The notes: generated by a model from the letters alone, not told the origin. Positions 10,700 to 24,470 are shown, numbered from the stretch's first letter. The stretch: 64,000 nucleotides of DNA from Vanilla planifolia (GCA_023846275.1 CM043865.1:7242068-7306067); one strand, 5' to 3'. Translations and numbers: made by a program.

Positions 10700-13600
10700 G
10701 GATTTTTTAATATTATTATTTTTTTTTTAGTAAAAGAGCATATTTGAAATATAACCAGAAAAATATTCAATTGCATTTCAAAAATATTTTTTATAATCAA
10801 TTAAACTTAAAAAAGATATTATAAATAAATGCTTTGTTTCTTTGCAAACAAATATTTGATTTTATCAAAATTTTGTTTTTTAAAAGAAAATTTTGAATAA
10901 AACATTACAAAAATTTTTCTTTCCAATAAATATATATGTTAAGTTAGAGTAATTTATTCATTCAGAAATATTCTATTAAATTAATTAATCTTTTACAAGT
11001 TTGTCATCACAATATTACAACTCTATTTTGAATTAAAAACTCATACTCATTTGATAAGATCATTGAAATTAGAATATAACGATATCTCTAGACATTGATA
11101 AGTTTTAAATGAAGCACAAAATCAAACTGAAATACATAAAAACAAAATTATTTTTAAAACAATGATACATTACGTGACTAATATTTGTTAATAAATTAAA
11201 AATATTATATATATATTTATTTACTTCTGTTTGAAGCTTGAAATGGTCATCCACAACTGTGGAACTTACAATATTGCCTACTGAAAAGCTATGAACAAAT
11301 AGTAGGAAATCATGTGCATTTGGACAGCTGCAGTGTTTTTTGTTTTGGCTATTTGTATAACCTTGAAATGGCAGGCAGCGTAAAGAATCTTACATATTTA
11401 TATTGATGAAAAGTGCTTCTAAGTAAGCCAAAGATGTTTGATGTCACATTAAAGTTCTGATAAGATACATCATATCAAATGTCTATTCTACTGAATCCCC
11501 AAGTACTCCATAGGACATCCACCGTGAGATCAGCCTCTATCAAAGCATAGAAAAATAAAATCTCATCTTTATAGTGTTCCATAGGAAATCTTTGTAAAAA
11601 TCATCATAAAATAAAATGCAGCCAAATAATGCCAATTTTCTATTTTAAAATGCACTAATTATATTTTTTTGGCTTAATAAAATGGATGCAATTTAGTTTA
11701 CAAGTAGAGTCATTATAATTTTTAATAATTTCTTGAAGTATAGTTGTAAGTACAAAATTTAAATTTATAAGAATTGATGGAAACTTATTTAGTTAATAAT
11801 ATAAATAATGACTTGAAAGATTAGGAGAGTAAATTTAAATTATCATATGATAAAGATGACATAAGAAGAAGAATAAAAATCAAAAAATTGAATGAAACTT
11901 TTCTTAAAAAATAATATTGATCTTCAAGTGAATACATTAAATGTTTTCAAGTCAATCTCAACGACCTATTTATAACCAAATTTATATATGTGAAAAAGAT
12001 GATTAAATCTTAATCATCTTGTTTTATTTTTTTGCTGGTGAAACTATAACTGTAAATAATTCTATGTTGTCACATAAGATATAGATAAGTAATGATAGTA
12101 CATCATTCTTTTTCATTTGATTATATTTTTTTATTGAAATTTAGCTTATAAATATTTGTATCTTTAGTTATATGTTTATACTGACAATCGTACGATATCA
12201 TATTTGGATAAATAATATTAAAAAATGTCCAACAAATCTCATTGTTTAATTTCAAAATTGTAATAATCATCATCCTTTGAAGCTTGTGCAAACTCATGAA
12301 CCTCCTTCAAACGAACCATTAACAAAAAAAAAATGATCAATTAAAAATTATATAGAAATAGCCAACAAATGTTGTCATATCTGAATTCCTTAATATTTTT
12401 CGTTAAATTAAATATGATGATCTCATGTTCCCATATCTGAATAGTTCCACTAATCATGCACACGTATAGGAATATTTGGAGGTGAAACAAGTGTTAGCGT
12501 GGGTTGCATTCGTGTCGCATAACTGTTGGTACAGTTGACATGCTGCCCCACTCCATGGGATTGGTTGAGCCTGTGGGTCCCACAAACTTCCAACCAATGG
12601 AATCATTCAATTTTTTAATTAGTTAATTAGGGTTGGAGATCATACCCAATTGACCGTTTATCAATCCTTATCTGGATAGCGTTTCAAATTTTGAGGGTAA
12701 TGATTGACACTTGGCAGCAGATCAAACCACGGGTTGGTACTATTTTCAAAGAGAAGATTGGGATTGAAACGTATCAAACCTAAGTTGTTAAGTTGGGATT
12801 GATATATGCTGCTCTATTCTGACTTTTCTCAGTTCCAATCAGTCTTTGGGCATCACGATGATTGTGTCGGGAAAGTTCTGCAAATAAAATTTTTCAACAA
12901 CATTTCTATTAGAAATACGTTTATATAACTAATAATAATTACAGATTAATACTTAGGAATTGGTACACAACAATGTTGTATTATACATTTTAATATCTGC
13001 AGGTAAGAAAAAGAAAAAAAAAAAAAAACGATTTCCAGTTTTGGGTCCACTTTGCAGTTTAGCTCCCTAGAGCTATCCAATTACTGGGCAAGCAGCATGA
13101 TGAATTGTAAGGCATGGCAAACATGTGACTCGCTGTGCCTTCATTAATTGAACGACATTAATGAATTTTCATGATAGTAAACTGGAATAAGTTAGTACAC
13201 CATAATGCACTGTTTAATGGAGTGCAGCTCCTTGAGATATGCATCCACGAATTCTTATTTACTTACCCAACAAACCCAAACATCATTGTAAGAATAACCA
13301 AGGGTAGCAAGGTGAAACAAGCAATTTCGCTGTAACTGTAGGAAAACAGTCCCAAAACACAAGCAGCACGCTGAGAAAATAAAGCTGAGCCCTATGGACC
13401 CAAGGAAGATGATAAATGAAGAATCTGTTGCATTTTAATGGAGAAGTTAATAGTAGACACATTCACGTGAAGAAATCAAGCTTTCGTGTTGGGTTTCTAG
13501 TTAGTAGCATTCCAAGCTCATCTTGGTATGATATTAATTCATGCCCAATTACCAAAGATTCAATGTTATCTTTCTCTTTGTAAGTTATATTTTCACAAGG

Positions 13601-13735
13601 TTGTGCTTTAGAAGATCAACATTTGGACATATATAACTTTCCAATTTTTCTAGCAATATATTGTCCCGATAAGAAACAGGACATACATTTTGGTTTAGTC
13701 CTGACAAGAACCCTCACCAGGAGAGCCGAGAGAAA
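10700..13735. other. Intergenic DNA, nothing recognised
   Basis: Long gene-free stretch. Segments at about 11220-11640 and 12430-12860 are less AT-rich than their surroundings; the second contains a CCAAT-like and a GTGGGTCCCAC palindromic motif. Stops occur in all frames, and no protein, tRNA or snRNA was recognised. Confidence 0.5.
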
Positions 13736-13741
13736 AGAGAT

Positions 13742-13784
13742 AGTCCCACATCGACTATTAAAGTGGTAATTATGGGTTATAAAA
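13742..13784 (+). promoter_or_regulatory. Plant snRNA-type promoter module: USE plus TATA
   Basis: AGTCCCACATCG at 13742-13753 is an exact match to the plant snRNA upstream sequence element, RTCCCACATCG. TATAAAA follows at 13778-13784, with 24 bases between them. In plant snRNA genes that spacing is associated with RNA polymerase III transcription (U6, U3), while polymerase II snRNA genes use about 10 bp more. A start near 13808 would be expected. The downstream DNA is not U1-U6, U3 or 7SL as far as I can tell. A TTTT run at 13847-13850 could end a very short polymerase III transcript. Many plant repeats also carry this module, so it may be a mobile-element promoter. Confidence 0.55.
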
Positions 13785-13850
13785 GAGAAATTTCAAAGCA
13801 TTGAATTGGTGAGATCACTTTTAAGAAGAACGAAGCTCGAGTAGGGGTTT

Positions 13851-16330
13851 TGTCTTTGATCGAGATAATATCTCACAAAAAATGCTAAGATGACAGCATA
13901 TTATAATAGTATTAGAAGATTTATTGACTTCTTTGATGTTATAATTATATAAACACTTATAAATAAATACAACATATGACTCCGTTTGATGATAGTAGTT
14001 ACAATGAAAATAAGCATTTGATAAATACATTTTATGTGAGAAGAGGATAGGTCACAAAATAGTTCAATAAATTTTGTGTTTTTGAATTTAAAATAAAAAG
14101 AACTCTAAAAAAACATGTTTTAACTTCAATCACCAAATATAATCATAATTTATTTCATACCATGATTTCTTTAAGAGAGCCTAAAGGTCTAAATATAGAA
14201 ATGAGAGGAATGAAACAGATATTTATCAGGAAAGCCTGTGAACATGTTTAACATGCAAAGTTTGTTTCCTTGTGGAATATATAAAGTTTCAAACTTTCAG
14301 ATTATGTAGGAATAATAAAAGTCTACAATTAAGTTATAGATTACCTAAAAACCATTCATCTTTCAATGGTAAACTGGGATCAACAATGGTATTTAGAAAA
14401 TATAAAAAGCAAAGGATAAGAATTCTAGGCCAATACCAATGGTCATTAACAATTGGCATGTAAAAAGCCAAGTAGTATTTCTAGGTTTTCTTGGAAATTA
14501 ACATGAAACAATTATTGAGTGCTGATCTAAAGCTCAACCAATCTATCAGAAAAGTTCACTTTATATCAATATGTTGGCATTTTTGTCCAACATATTAGCA
14601 TTTTGGTCAACATCGAAAAAATATTAATTATTTAAGCAAAATTGTTAAAAAAATTAGATAAAAATAATAATATACTAAGGTAAACTTTTTTGATAACTCA
14701 GTTGGACGTTTTAATACTTTTCAATTACTAATTATCAAATCCAAAAAATCAAATATTAGAGAAAATATGATCAATTAACTCCACCAATGTATAAGAGAAG
14801 CAAGTTCACTTTAAATAATTATGCATTTGTTTGTTTCTATAGATAGACCTATAGTAGTAGTAAAGGAACCTAGTTCATTGAAGCCATTCGTGATCACAGT
14901 AATCGCTATAGGCAAGAACTACAAGTACAAATACAAAGATCATCACATAATGATAGAAAAGCACATTTGCTACGAACTTTTTATTACACTCTAATTGTTT
15001 TGTCACGAGTAACCAGTATTTATACTCTAATTGTTTTGGCATGAGTAGCCAATATATGAGAATCATATTTTGGTTATTTAAAGTAGCACTATGCAACATA
15101 ACTGAAGTTTTTCCATGCTATAAAGTGTCATGTATACTATGAGCTAACTACTCAATGAAGTTGAGGAGTTGTGAGAGTTATCCAAAATCTTTAACACAAT
15201 TCAACTCTAGCAGAGTACATGAGAGACCACGAAAGTCGACAAAGCACATGAACATTAAGCTTCTTGTCAAACTTAGGCAAAATAAACCATTAAATAAACA
15301 TTCATCAACTCAAAAATATGATGAACAAAAGCCCAAAATTAGGCATAGTAAACTATTAAATAAATATTCATTAGATCAAGAAGTTTAAACTTATAATTTA
15401 GAATAAATTATATATTAAGGATTTAATAACACGTTTAACTTCAAATATTTGACACATAGTGAGCTCAATTTTACTTAACAATTAATATACCATTCATAGG
15501 ATAGTGCCTACCATCAATAAACAAAAAAAAAAAAAAAAAAAAAATCTTTAATACGTATTCAACTAAGCTGGAAATTTGTTCCCCTTTAGCAGAGAAGCAA
15601 TTAGGAATTTTTATGAACAAATCGTAGGTTTAGACATTAATTTTCTGATCTTTATAGTGGAAATAAGATCTGATAATTAGTCAACGATAATAAAAAACAA
15701 AATTTACTAAACAGATGTTTAATACTATGCTCTTTCCATAGTATTCTTCCAAAGTACACGATGTATCTAACAATTCTAACACTGTTCTTACATGAGGTTT
15801 GGTCAATTATTTCAGTTTTACGATTGATGAGAGTCTATCCAGTCAAACATTGAACTAATTTGATCCATAGAAAGATTGAAGAACCCACAGTTTTCTGATA
15901 TGTACAACAAAAACAAACGTAGCGCATTTTTACGCTTTTAACAAATGTAATTTTTTTTTTCATTTTATCGAGGCTTCTTAGCTACTATGTTTGTGCTACA
16001 TGAAATCAAATAACTAATTATTCCCATTTAAAACTGCAGATCGAAATGAGAGTCTAATGCCTGCCGTTTGGCATTCGATCAGTCCACAAGACGAAAGGAT
16101 TTCAGATGGATATACAAAAATTTCAGAGAGATATTCAATAAGGCTACAACATTCCAACTGATCATGTCGAAACAATGCACATACAAATTTAATAATTTTG
16201 TATGATACAAAAAGTATTTTTTGAAGTTTGAAAAAACAGTACATTACAAAAGCAGTACCGTTGTCATTAATGAAGAATACCAATAAAACAAGACTTCCTT
16301 GCTTTTTGCGAAATTCGCACAGGCATTTCA
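13851..16330. other. Intergenic DNA, nothing recognised
   Basis: AT-rich, with a poly(A) run at about 15522-15543. Open frames here are short, repetitive in composition and match no family I know. Confidence 0.5.
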
Positions 16331-16359
16331 TCAAACATCAAAAGAGCACGGTTTCGACA

Positions 16360-16512
16360 TTAAAAACGATGAAGAATGAACAAACAGGAAGGACCCATCT
16401 GAAAGGCGATACCTTCGGGGAAGGAAGAGCTCTTTGCCCAAACACTGCCGTCGTGGAAAAGACAACCACGGCCGTGAGGTGGTGGCCTGTCGAGGTACAT
16501 TTGCCAGGACAT
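16360..16512 (-). pseudogene. Profilin exon-1 fragment, damaged and orphaned
   Basis: On the minus strand an ATG at 16512 opens MSWQMYLD, the profilin N-terminus (family form MSWQ-x-Y-V-D). After an altered stretch comes HDGSVWAKSSSFP, matching the profilin GHDGSVWAQS-x-x-FP block. Between them a segment of about eight to ten residues is missing (normally DHLMC and following), and the bases coding the GHHLTA part are in another frame, so a deletion and a frameshift lie between the two conserved blocks. A donor-like AAG/GTATC at 16413/16412 sits where profilin intron 1 begins. An AGAGAG-rich leader precedes the ATG. No exon 2 or 3 was found on this strand down to about 14.9 kb. Profilins bind monomeric actin and poly-proline; this copy could not encode one. 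It is probably a partial gene copy, perhaps carried by a transposon. Confidence 0.65.
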
Positions 16513-16639
16513 TTTCACTATCTTCAATTCCCCTTTGCAACATCCATTCTTCTCTCTCTAAGCACCCTCTCCCTCTAATTTGTACCTTAAAAATTAGTAG
16601 AAAAAGAAGATCACAAATAGTAAACATTTGTAAAGGCCT

Positions 16640-17885
16640 CTGCTTAGCGAAGCCACCACCAAGGAATGATTTTTTTTTTAATTTGCGAGCCTCATTACTC
16701 CTGATAAATACAAATCTTAATTTATAATACTTTTTAACCAGTATTTTTCTTCAAATCTTAATTGTCGTATTAAAGACGACTACTCTCTTATTCATTCAGA
16801 GCAAATGTTCCTTTTTTTTTTTACAAGAAAATTGAGAATAAAACCCAATTTTGCTCTTTGAAAAATAAGAATAATGCCACATGAATTAGAACTTATTTTT
16901 ACTCAAAATTAATTCTTTAATTAAGCAGCACTTAAATATAGTTGTTTTAAAGGTTTTTTTTTTTATATTTTTTCAAATTTTGAACAAGGTAGATATATTC
17001 TATCTATAGAAAGCGTATGCGAGTAGTATTCAAACCATATACATAAGATGATATTTAATAAACAAGAAACAGCTAGCTTTTCCCATGTGAACTCAGGTAA
17101 GCAGTGTAGCTTGGAAAAAGAAATAGTACAAAAACCAAGTATCATAAATAACAATTATATAAAAAAATTAAATAAGATAATTTTCTTTTTCATGCTCCAA
17201 GTTTGCAAACATACGAAACAATTACGTATATTATTATTATTATTATTGTGATGTTGGTGGTGGTGATTGTTGTTATTGTTATTGTTATTATTATTATTAA
17301 ATATTTATAAATTTATGATCTCAATTGATTTGGAATAATTATAAATTTAAAAATAAAGTTTTAAAAATAAGTTTTAAAATAAAAATAAACTTTTGTTAAA
17401 AATGATTTGTTAAATTTTTTATAATTTTGATTTTATTTTTGGATTGAGTTTTAACTTTTAATTGTAAAATAAGATTATTTTTTTTTAAATTTCAGTTTTG
17501 CCCAATAGTTTTAATCAAATCTTTATTTTTTTTTGGAATGTTTTCTAATATTTATTTTCAAAATCTCTTTTATAGATCTTTGTTTTTTAACTCACAAGAT
17601 ATGTGTAGTATATAATATGTATTTGAGTTTTAAATAAACTTTTTAAAAAGGATATTTAAAATATAATTTATAAACATGACAATTGTCTATTTTTTTGGGG
17701 TTAATGTGAATTACTTTTTTTGTGTTTTTGATCACCCAAATGGATGCATTTTTCTTAATTCATTAATCGTGAACTTTGACAATTATTGATCATTTCTTGT
17801 TATGCATTTTGCTTGAACTCATATTGTGAATAAGAAAGAATCCCTTCTTACAAGTGACAACTACAATGTTTACTCTTACAACTAA
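16640..17885. other. Gene-free stretch with ATT/GTT microsatellite
   Basis: AT-rich intergenic DNA. A compound trinucleotide microsatellite of ATT, GGT and GTT units lies at 17229-17300. Nothing else was recognised. Confidence 0.5.
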
Positions 17886-17886
17886 A

Positions 17887-18210
17887 CTGTACATCATGCT
17901 TACATGTTCAAGGTCTTAAACTACTACTTCCTGCATAGTTTAATAAATTGAACCATAATAATAATACATCCAACATCACAAGGACTATGTAGAACTCTTA
18001 TGCTAAGTTATATTTGTAATCCAATACTATAACATTCATAAGTATATAAATTATTATTAGAATACCTATCACAAGGTTTCTTCATTTCTTATATTTATCC
18101 CTATTGTTAGTTAATCTTCTACTCCTTAGGTTCAACCTACCATTTAGCAGTAAACTTAGAGTAATATTGAGAGTTTTACAATTATAATTATTGTTGTATT
18201 ATTTAGTATT
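17887..18210 (-). repeat. Left arm of an inverted pair of LTR-like fragments
   Basis: About 320 bp that reappear inverted at 19990-20302 with roughly one mismatch in 15-20 bases by eye. Read on the minus strand it corresponds to part of the LTR-like sequence described at 19273-20500. It is best explained as a second fragment of the same LTR family in opposite orientation. Confidence 0.75.
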
Positions 18211-19272
18211 TGAACTTTTTTCACAAGAAATTGTCTTGTTATAATCATATAAGTAGTTCATCAATAACTTTATGGTTGTGATCATCTCTTTATGAATTAG
18301 GTTTTTATGTAAAAGTTCTTAATCTTTTTTGTCTTCAGTCTATACTAAATAAGATGACCCATGATTTATCCCTCTCATTACTCTTTTGAAATTCTGTGTT
18401 ATGTATCATTTTGATTTGAAATATTAGATTGTCTTTGTCTAAGTAATAAAATAATACAACATGAATATAAAAAATTAATTCTTTATAATTTGATATTTTA
18501 GGTCTATATCATTCAATAAACATATGAACAACATGTGATAACAATAAAACATATATTATCTTTTCTTTTAAATTTCTTTAAAAATTCCTTCTTCTCTTTT
18601 AAGAAATTTTGTGAATTTCTTTTAACTCCTTTTCATATGTCATTTTTTTATTTCATTTTTTTTGCTTTTAGTTTGATCTAAGACTAGAATTTTTCATTTT
18701 TTTAAAATCAACTTTAACATATCCAAAACATATTATTTTGTATAGCCTTAATAATGTCTCTTTTGGCATTACCTTTGAAGATGTATTCTTCATAATAGAA
18801 ATCCTATTTTCAAAGACACTATTTTGAATAAAAAATTATCTACTTTTACATATATTATTCTAAATAGTAAGTTAGTCTCTTAAAACAATTAATGATAGTT
18901 CACTTTTAAAAATCATGCCTAATCCTATTCCACCAAGCTTTATTGTAATTTCGTCTTTTCTTTTTCTTTTCCAAATTCAAGTAAAGTTAATATGCAATAA
19001 AATTAGACATTTCATATGAAACTAATAACTTTAATATAATATGTTCAGAGAACATAGTATCTCATAGCAATACAAGCAGTAGTAATAATCATCAAGATAA
19101 TTTGTAATAAAAATCTTTCTTAACATGCTCTTTAAGAAATCATTTTAATAGTATATCAAGCATATACAACTATGTACAAAGCTTTCCTTCTCTTCTCGAG
19201 CGTTATAGTATTGCTATATTTTTTACTACATTATCACTATAACACCTTTTCCAATTCCTTACATAACTATTG
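18211..19272. other. Spacer between inverted LTR-like arms, nothing recognised
   Basis: AT-rich sequence with no coding domain. It forms the first part of the 1.8-kb spacer between the inverted arms. Confidence 0.5.
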
Positions 19273-20500
19273 TAACATCCTAAAATCTCTAAGTTAGGAA
19301 TGAATTAAATTATCTTGTAATATGAAAAATTATAAAAAAAGATAAAGTATTCTAAAACATAAAAATAAATATAGAATTGGATAAAGTTCGTGAGATTAAC
19401 CCAACAACACTTATTTTTTCTTATTCAAAGTTTGTTTAGAATTATTACAAAATTTTTTATGTTAAAGGGGTTAAATGTGCAATTTAATAAATTAATAATT
19501 TAATTATTTATTCATATAGTTGTAAGAAATCCCAAATTTAGGATTTTTCTAGAGCTAATCCCAACCATATTTCTAATACTAGTTCTCTTCCTTTTCTCAC
19601 TTCCACATTAGCTGAACTTGAGGTTTCCTTTCATTGATGGTCATCTTGCCAATGATATCTAGTGAGATCCTTGCATGGAATGAGAGAGAGGCCATGGTTA
19701 GCTTGATGATAGCGGTAGTGAGGATTACATGAATTTCTTAAATTAAGAAATTTGATTTTAGCCCTTAGTTTCTTATCTTTGACAAAGATTATTAATATTA
19801 AGTCCTTATCAAGCCTTTGCCTTTCTATTAGGTTGATTAGAAGGGAAAATGTTATAAATTACAAAGTTAGGGCTTAAGAATAGTGGTACATAAGGAGAGA
19901 GAAAGTATTAGTAGATAGAGAAAAAGGAAAAAAAAAGAGAAAAATACAAGCAAGAAAAAAGTCTTAAAGTGAGTTTGTGCAACTTTGAACAATAATTATA
20001 ATTATTAAATTCTCAATATTACTCTAAGGTTACTACTAAATGGTAGGTTGAACCTAAGGAGTAGAAGATTAGCTAACAATAGGGATAAGTATAAGAAATG
20101 AAGAAACCTTGTGCTAGGTATTCTAATAATAATAATTTATAAACTTATGAATGTTATAATATTGGATTACAAATATAACTTAGCATAAGAGTTCTACATA
20201 GTCCTTGTGATGTTGGATGTATTATTATTATGGTTAAATTTATTAAATGATGCATGAAGTAATAGTTTAAGACCTTGAACATGTAAGCATGATGTACAAC
20301 TATGTATATTTATTTTGTATTGATTAATGTATTGCTTGTGTGCATCTAACTAGCATTTCATGACATGTAAAAGTAAGATATGTCATGTGTTGTTTTAATT
20401 GCATATATCTAGTCGTATAATATATAATTTTGAAATGTGTGCACATACTAAACAAAGTGAACTTGTTAATTGAATTAATTAAAATTGATTTAATGACTAG
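19273..20500 (+). mobile_element. LTR-like sequence, Ty3/gypsy-type start
   Basis: TGTAACATCC at 19273 followed by TAAAATCTC is a typical start of a plant gypsy LTR. The following 1.2 kb is non-coding and includes the right inverted arm (19990-20302). The 3' end of the LTR is not clear. No adjacent internal domain was recognised, so it may be a solo or truncated LTR. Confidence 0.5.
19990..20302 (+). repeat. Right arm of the inverted LTR-like pair
   Basis: Reverse complement of 17887-18210 over about 315 bp with few mismatches and short indels. The pair could fold into a long hairpin if transcribed through its 1.8-kb spacer. Confidence 0.75.
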
Positions 20501-20530
20501 TGAGTTATTTAACTAAAATATGTCATTCTT

Positions 20531-20716
20531 TAGTGACTTGTGACTAGTGTATCATATGGTTAAGATTTGCTATTATGACAATTGCTAGTGGCTAGTGTAT
20601 CATATGATTGAGATTTGTCGCTATGATGGTGGCTAATGGTCAATGGATCACATGATTAAGTTTTGTATCCATGAGTGGTAAGTGTGTCATGCAATTGAGG
20701 TTTGTTGTTCCATTGA
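20531..20716. repeat. Minisatellite, about 48-bp unit, 3-4 diverged copies
   Basis: Successive units share the form CTAGTGTATCATATGRTTRAG followed by ATTTG. Units start near 20540, 20591, 20639 and, more degenerate, 20682. A weaker relative of this block plus its right flank appears around 49690-49890, so the repeat is probably part of a dispersed element. Confidence 0.6.
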
Positions 20717-20989
20717 AAATATGAAAAGACTAAGCATCTAGTATATAAAAATATGATAAAAATAATTAATAAATAAGATTTTCAATGTATTTAAGTAAGC
20801 TAAAAAGTGGACACTAACTAATTATCCTAAGAGAGAGTGGGAGCAATAGCACAAATATCATAATTTTTTCTTAGATAAGTGAAAATAGACATCAATAAAT
20901 AAGGTTATATTAAGAAAAAAATTAAAAATCAAAGATTTTCATGTGTATGTTTACTTATTTTGTGATTGTGACACGTCTTTATCGTATTT

Positions 20990-21570
20990 ATTATTTTATG
21001 TTTTGGTATAAGCTTGAGAGAGACTTGCTTATTTATTCAGTTGTTGATAAATAGTTTGTTGTTTTGGTATAAGCTTGAGTGACACGTCTTTACTCACATT
21101 TCTTGTTTCTATTATTCTCTTCTATGACCATTTCACATTATTTGGGTAACGTGTCATCAATAGTTTGTTGTTTCTCTTTTGTTTGAAGGATTTAAAGGTG
21201 TAGGAATTTTTTAATATTCCATTTTTTGTAAAGATTTTGATTTTTTTGAGCTAATTTTTGTGGATTTGGGTATCTTATTAGATCATTAACTTGTAATTGG
21301 TTACCCCTACCAATCTTGATAAAAATGAGTAGTTAGTGGAAGCCCGATCGGTGATGATGCAGGCACGAGTTTTTGTCGAACAATCTAAAAATTTTTGGTA
21401 TCTTTCTTTTTATTGTTGTACAATTTTCTCTTTTTCATTTCATCAAACAATCTTTCTTAAAAAAATTATTTCTAAGCATAAAAATTTTTCTTTAATTAAA
21501 AAGTTCTTTAAAATCAAGAAATTTTGTTAAACATATAATTCACCTCTCCCCTCTTGTGCATTGTTTTACA
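20990..21570 (+). mobile_element. Ty1/copia-type LTR 3' end, degenerate
   Basis: The stretch has the order seen at the 3' end of many plant copia (SIRE-like) LTRs: TAGTGGAAGCC at about 21334, a GATGCAGGCACGAG-like block, then a T-rich tail ending in ATTCACCTCTCCCCTCTTGTG at about 21538-21558. A directly repeated GTTTTGGTATAAGCTTGAG occurs at about 21000 and 21062. A similar order recurs at 42460-42900. No coding domain is attached. Confidence 0.45.
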
Positions 21571-24470
21571 TGATTCATATCAACCTCAACTAAAGCTTCC
21601 TCAATCTTCTTATTCCTTTTTATGGTTTGTTCCTAAATTCCCTTCTTCTTAGCTAATGCGATTGTCATCGAATCGAAGCTCTTTGATACAAAGAATATGA
21701 TCTTTTAGTGAGATGTTATGACCACAAATCACAACACATTTTGTGCTGGGTTGGTGCTCAAATTCACATTTAGATGACTCTGCATGCATGTAGATTTCAC
21801 TCGCTCTTGGCATTACAGACATTGGTGAGCATGGTAGATGAGGTTTGATAAACCTACCTGTCATGTCCAATGCACATGACATTAGGTCAACGTAACATGT
21901 GCTACTATCTACTCATAGTGCTCACTCTAAGCGTTATTGCATTTGCATCACATCCGTGCACGTAGCGACCATTTTTTCTTCAAAGCTTTCTTTAAGTCTT
22001 TCCAAATATTGAATGAACCTATAATACATCTTCTAATCATGAACTACCTTGAAATGAATATAAGAGTATTTCTTTTCACAATCTTTCACTTCTTGAGTGC
22101 TACAATATTATTATAATATCACTACATCAATCTTTCCCAATTCCTCCCAATTTCTTGCAAACAATTCCTTCCCTCTCTGTCTCTCTCTTATTCTTTTCTC
22201 TAAGCTCTTGATTAGTGGAAATTTCTCTATTTTCTCAAAAGTCCTTCAATAGCTACACACTTTACCTTATAGCTTTACAACACTAGTTTCACAACCTAAT
22301 TCTCCTTCTCTTTCTTGAATGGATGCTTCCTTGCCTTCATGCCCTTTGAAATCTAATGGTTTATCATCAATTCAAGTTGTCGACAATCAAGTTCCTTCAT
22401 TGTTCCATCAGTTAGGGATTTAAGTGAATTAGAGATTTTTATGAATTAATTAAATTTTGATTAGACTAAAACATACAAAATTTGATGTTTCTTGCATTTT
22501 TTATCCATTCGATCTCCAAAACATTTTTAACATATTTTGTTTAAATCTTCTTAACAAGATATACTTATCAACTAAATTTTACATTTTTGTGGTAATATTT
22601 AGTATTTTTAATAATTTTTTAAACTTAAAATATCTAAAATTATTATTTAATTATTTTTGTTAAGTCTCTTTTAACTCTCAATTTTATGGTCATTACACAT
22701 CCTTTTTTAGTAGATAAAATTTTATTAAACTTATTATTTTAAATTCTATGTCTAGTAAAGTTTTATAATGTTTTAAGTTTATTTAATATTTTTATTAATT
22801 TTTAAGATTCATTTTTATACTATAAATAAACCTCTATTAATATCTAATCCTCTATTTTAATATTTAAAAAATTCTAATTTTTACCAACTTAGTATATTTG
22901 ATTTCTAAATAATTTACACACCTAATTTCTTAGTTTACCTCTCACCTTTGAGGTGTTTTATTTCTTTTGAGTGATCCATGATTTTTTTGAATAATTATAA
23001 AATGATTCTTAAAAAATTACAATTTTTTTTTTAAATTCTAAATAATTAAAACAATTATAAATTTAATTTGTTTTACATTTTAGATGTTACAAATTCTCCA
23101 TTCTTATAGTACCTCTGATTAGTTATGCCTTTCTTTTTATTTAAATATTTGATCAAATTTAAAACTTTTAAATATCATTTAAATATTTGCTTATATTTTT
23201 GAGATGTTATATTTATATTATAATACAGAGTTGAAAAATAAAATTAGCATTTAATAAGTAGAATTGTGGATACCATATTTATAACTATTACATGAAAAAA
23301 TGGTCTTAAGAATAATAAAAATATTTAATTATTATAATGATGAAATATTTCATTTTAAGAATGCTATGATCCTTATTTATGTTTATCCTATCAAGGTAGT
23401 GGTTAAATGCATGGAACATCCAACATCCCCAATTCAAGAAAAGTAGAGAGTTGGTTTACCTACCTTCTTCTTAAGGCCTTACCAAGAGAGTTATTGGATG
23501 ATGATAACATATTAACTTTCAATAGGTAAATATGCATGACCAAAGATGATCAAAATCATACATGACAATAAATTATGAACTCATTAGATTCTTTTGTATA
23601 GAACTCTCAAAATGTTTGTTGTGTTGGGATCCAAAATAAAAAACATTTCAAAACATTAGGAGTAAATTCATCTTTATAAACATAACTATTTTTCTTAAAG
23701 AATTTTACGTTACTAAATTGTTGTATTAAAGAAACGAATAACATCCATAAAGTGTAAGTACAAGAAAAAAAAAAGGATTGACCTATGTTAAAACATTGGG
23801 ATAAAAAGATATATTAGTGAGAACAAGATTTTTTTTTTTTTTTGTAAAAGATATGAGCGTACTCGATTTAAGATGCTGAAGTTTTTAAACGTATAATCGA
23901 CATAACTTTTTGTTAACTTGTTTAAGTAGCATTTTCCTTACCATATTGCACCTGGGAATCCATGATTGCATTTTCTAATGTTATTACAACCTATTTGGAC
24001 ATACACTTGAGTAGTAAAGATCCTATTGTGATGATCTTTATATTTCAGATCTTCACTTTGTTCAGTACAAACCAATATTCCATTTAATAGAATTGGCTTT
24101 GTCAAAAACTTTCCCAATCTTACAGAAAATCTTGGAAAATATATATATATATATATTTTGATGAATTTACATACATCCTGTCAATTCTCCAGTGGTCAAA
24201 AAGAAAAGAACAGTATAAAAATAAAAGCAAAACTTACAGTTGTACACAGCTTGCTTCATAAGATAATCACAATTAGTTTGATAGAACTATCATGCCAGAT
24301 ATAAACTATTATTCTTGGTCCTAACCCGATAAGAATCACCTCAACAAAGAGACACCACACAACTTCTAACCCAAATGGACCGCTGCTTTGTTTATTATAT
24401 AAAACCAAGGCCGCTAGCTGTTTTGTAATATCCTTGTTTTCTCCTCAGGAAAGGGACAACACCATAGCTT
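21571..24470. other. Gene-free stretch, probable transposon debris
   Basis: Bases 21571-22450 are less AT-rich and may be a decayed retroelement on the minus strand, but no motif is firm. A GATGTTACA near 23088-23096 could be an LTR terminus of the TGTAACATC family seen at 19273. The rest is AT-rich and unrecognised, with short TA and A runs. Confidence 0.4.
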
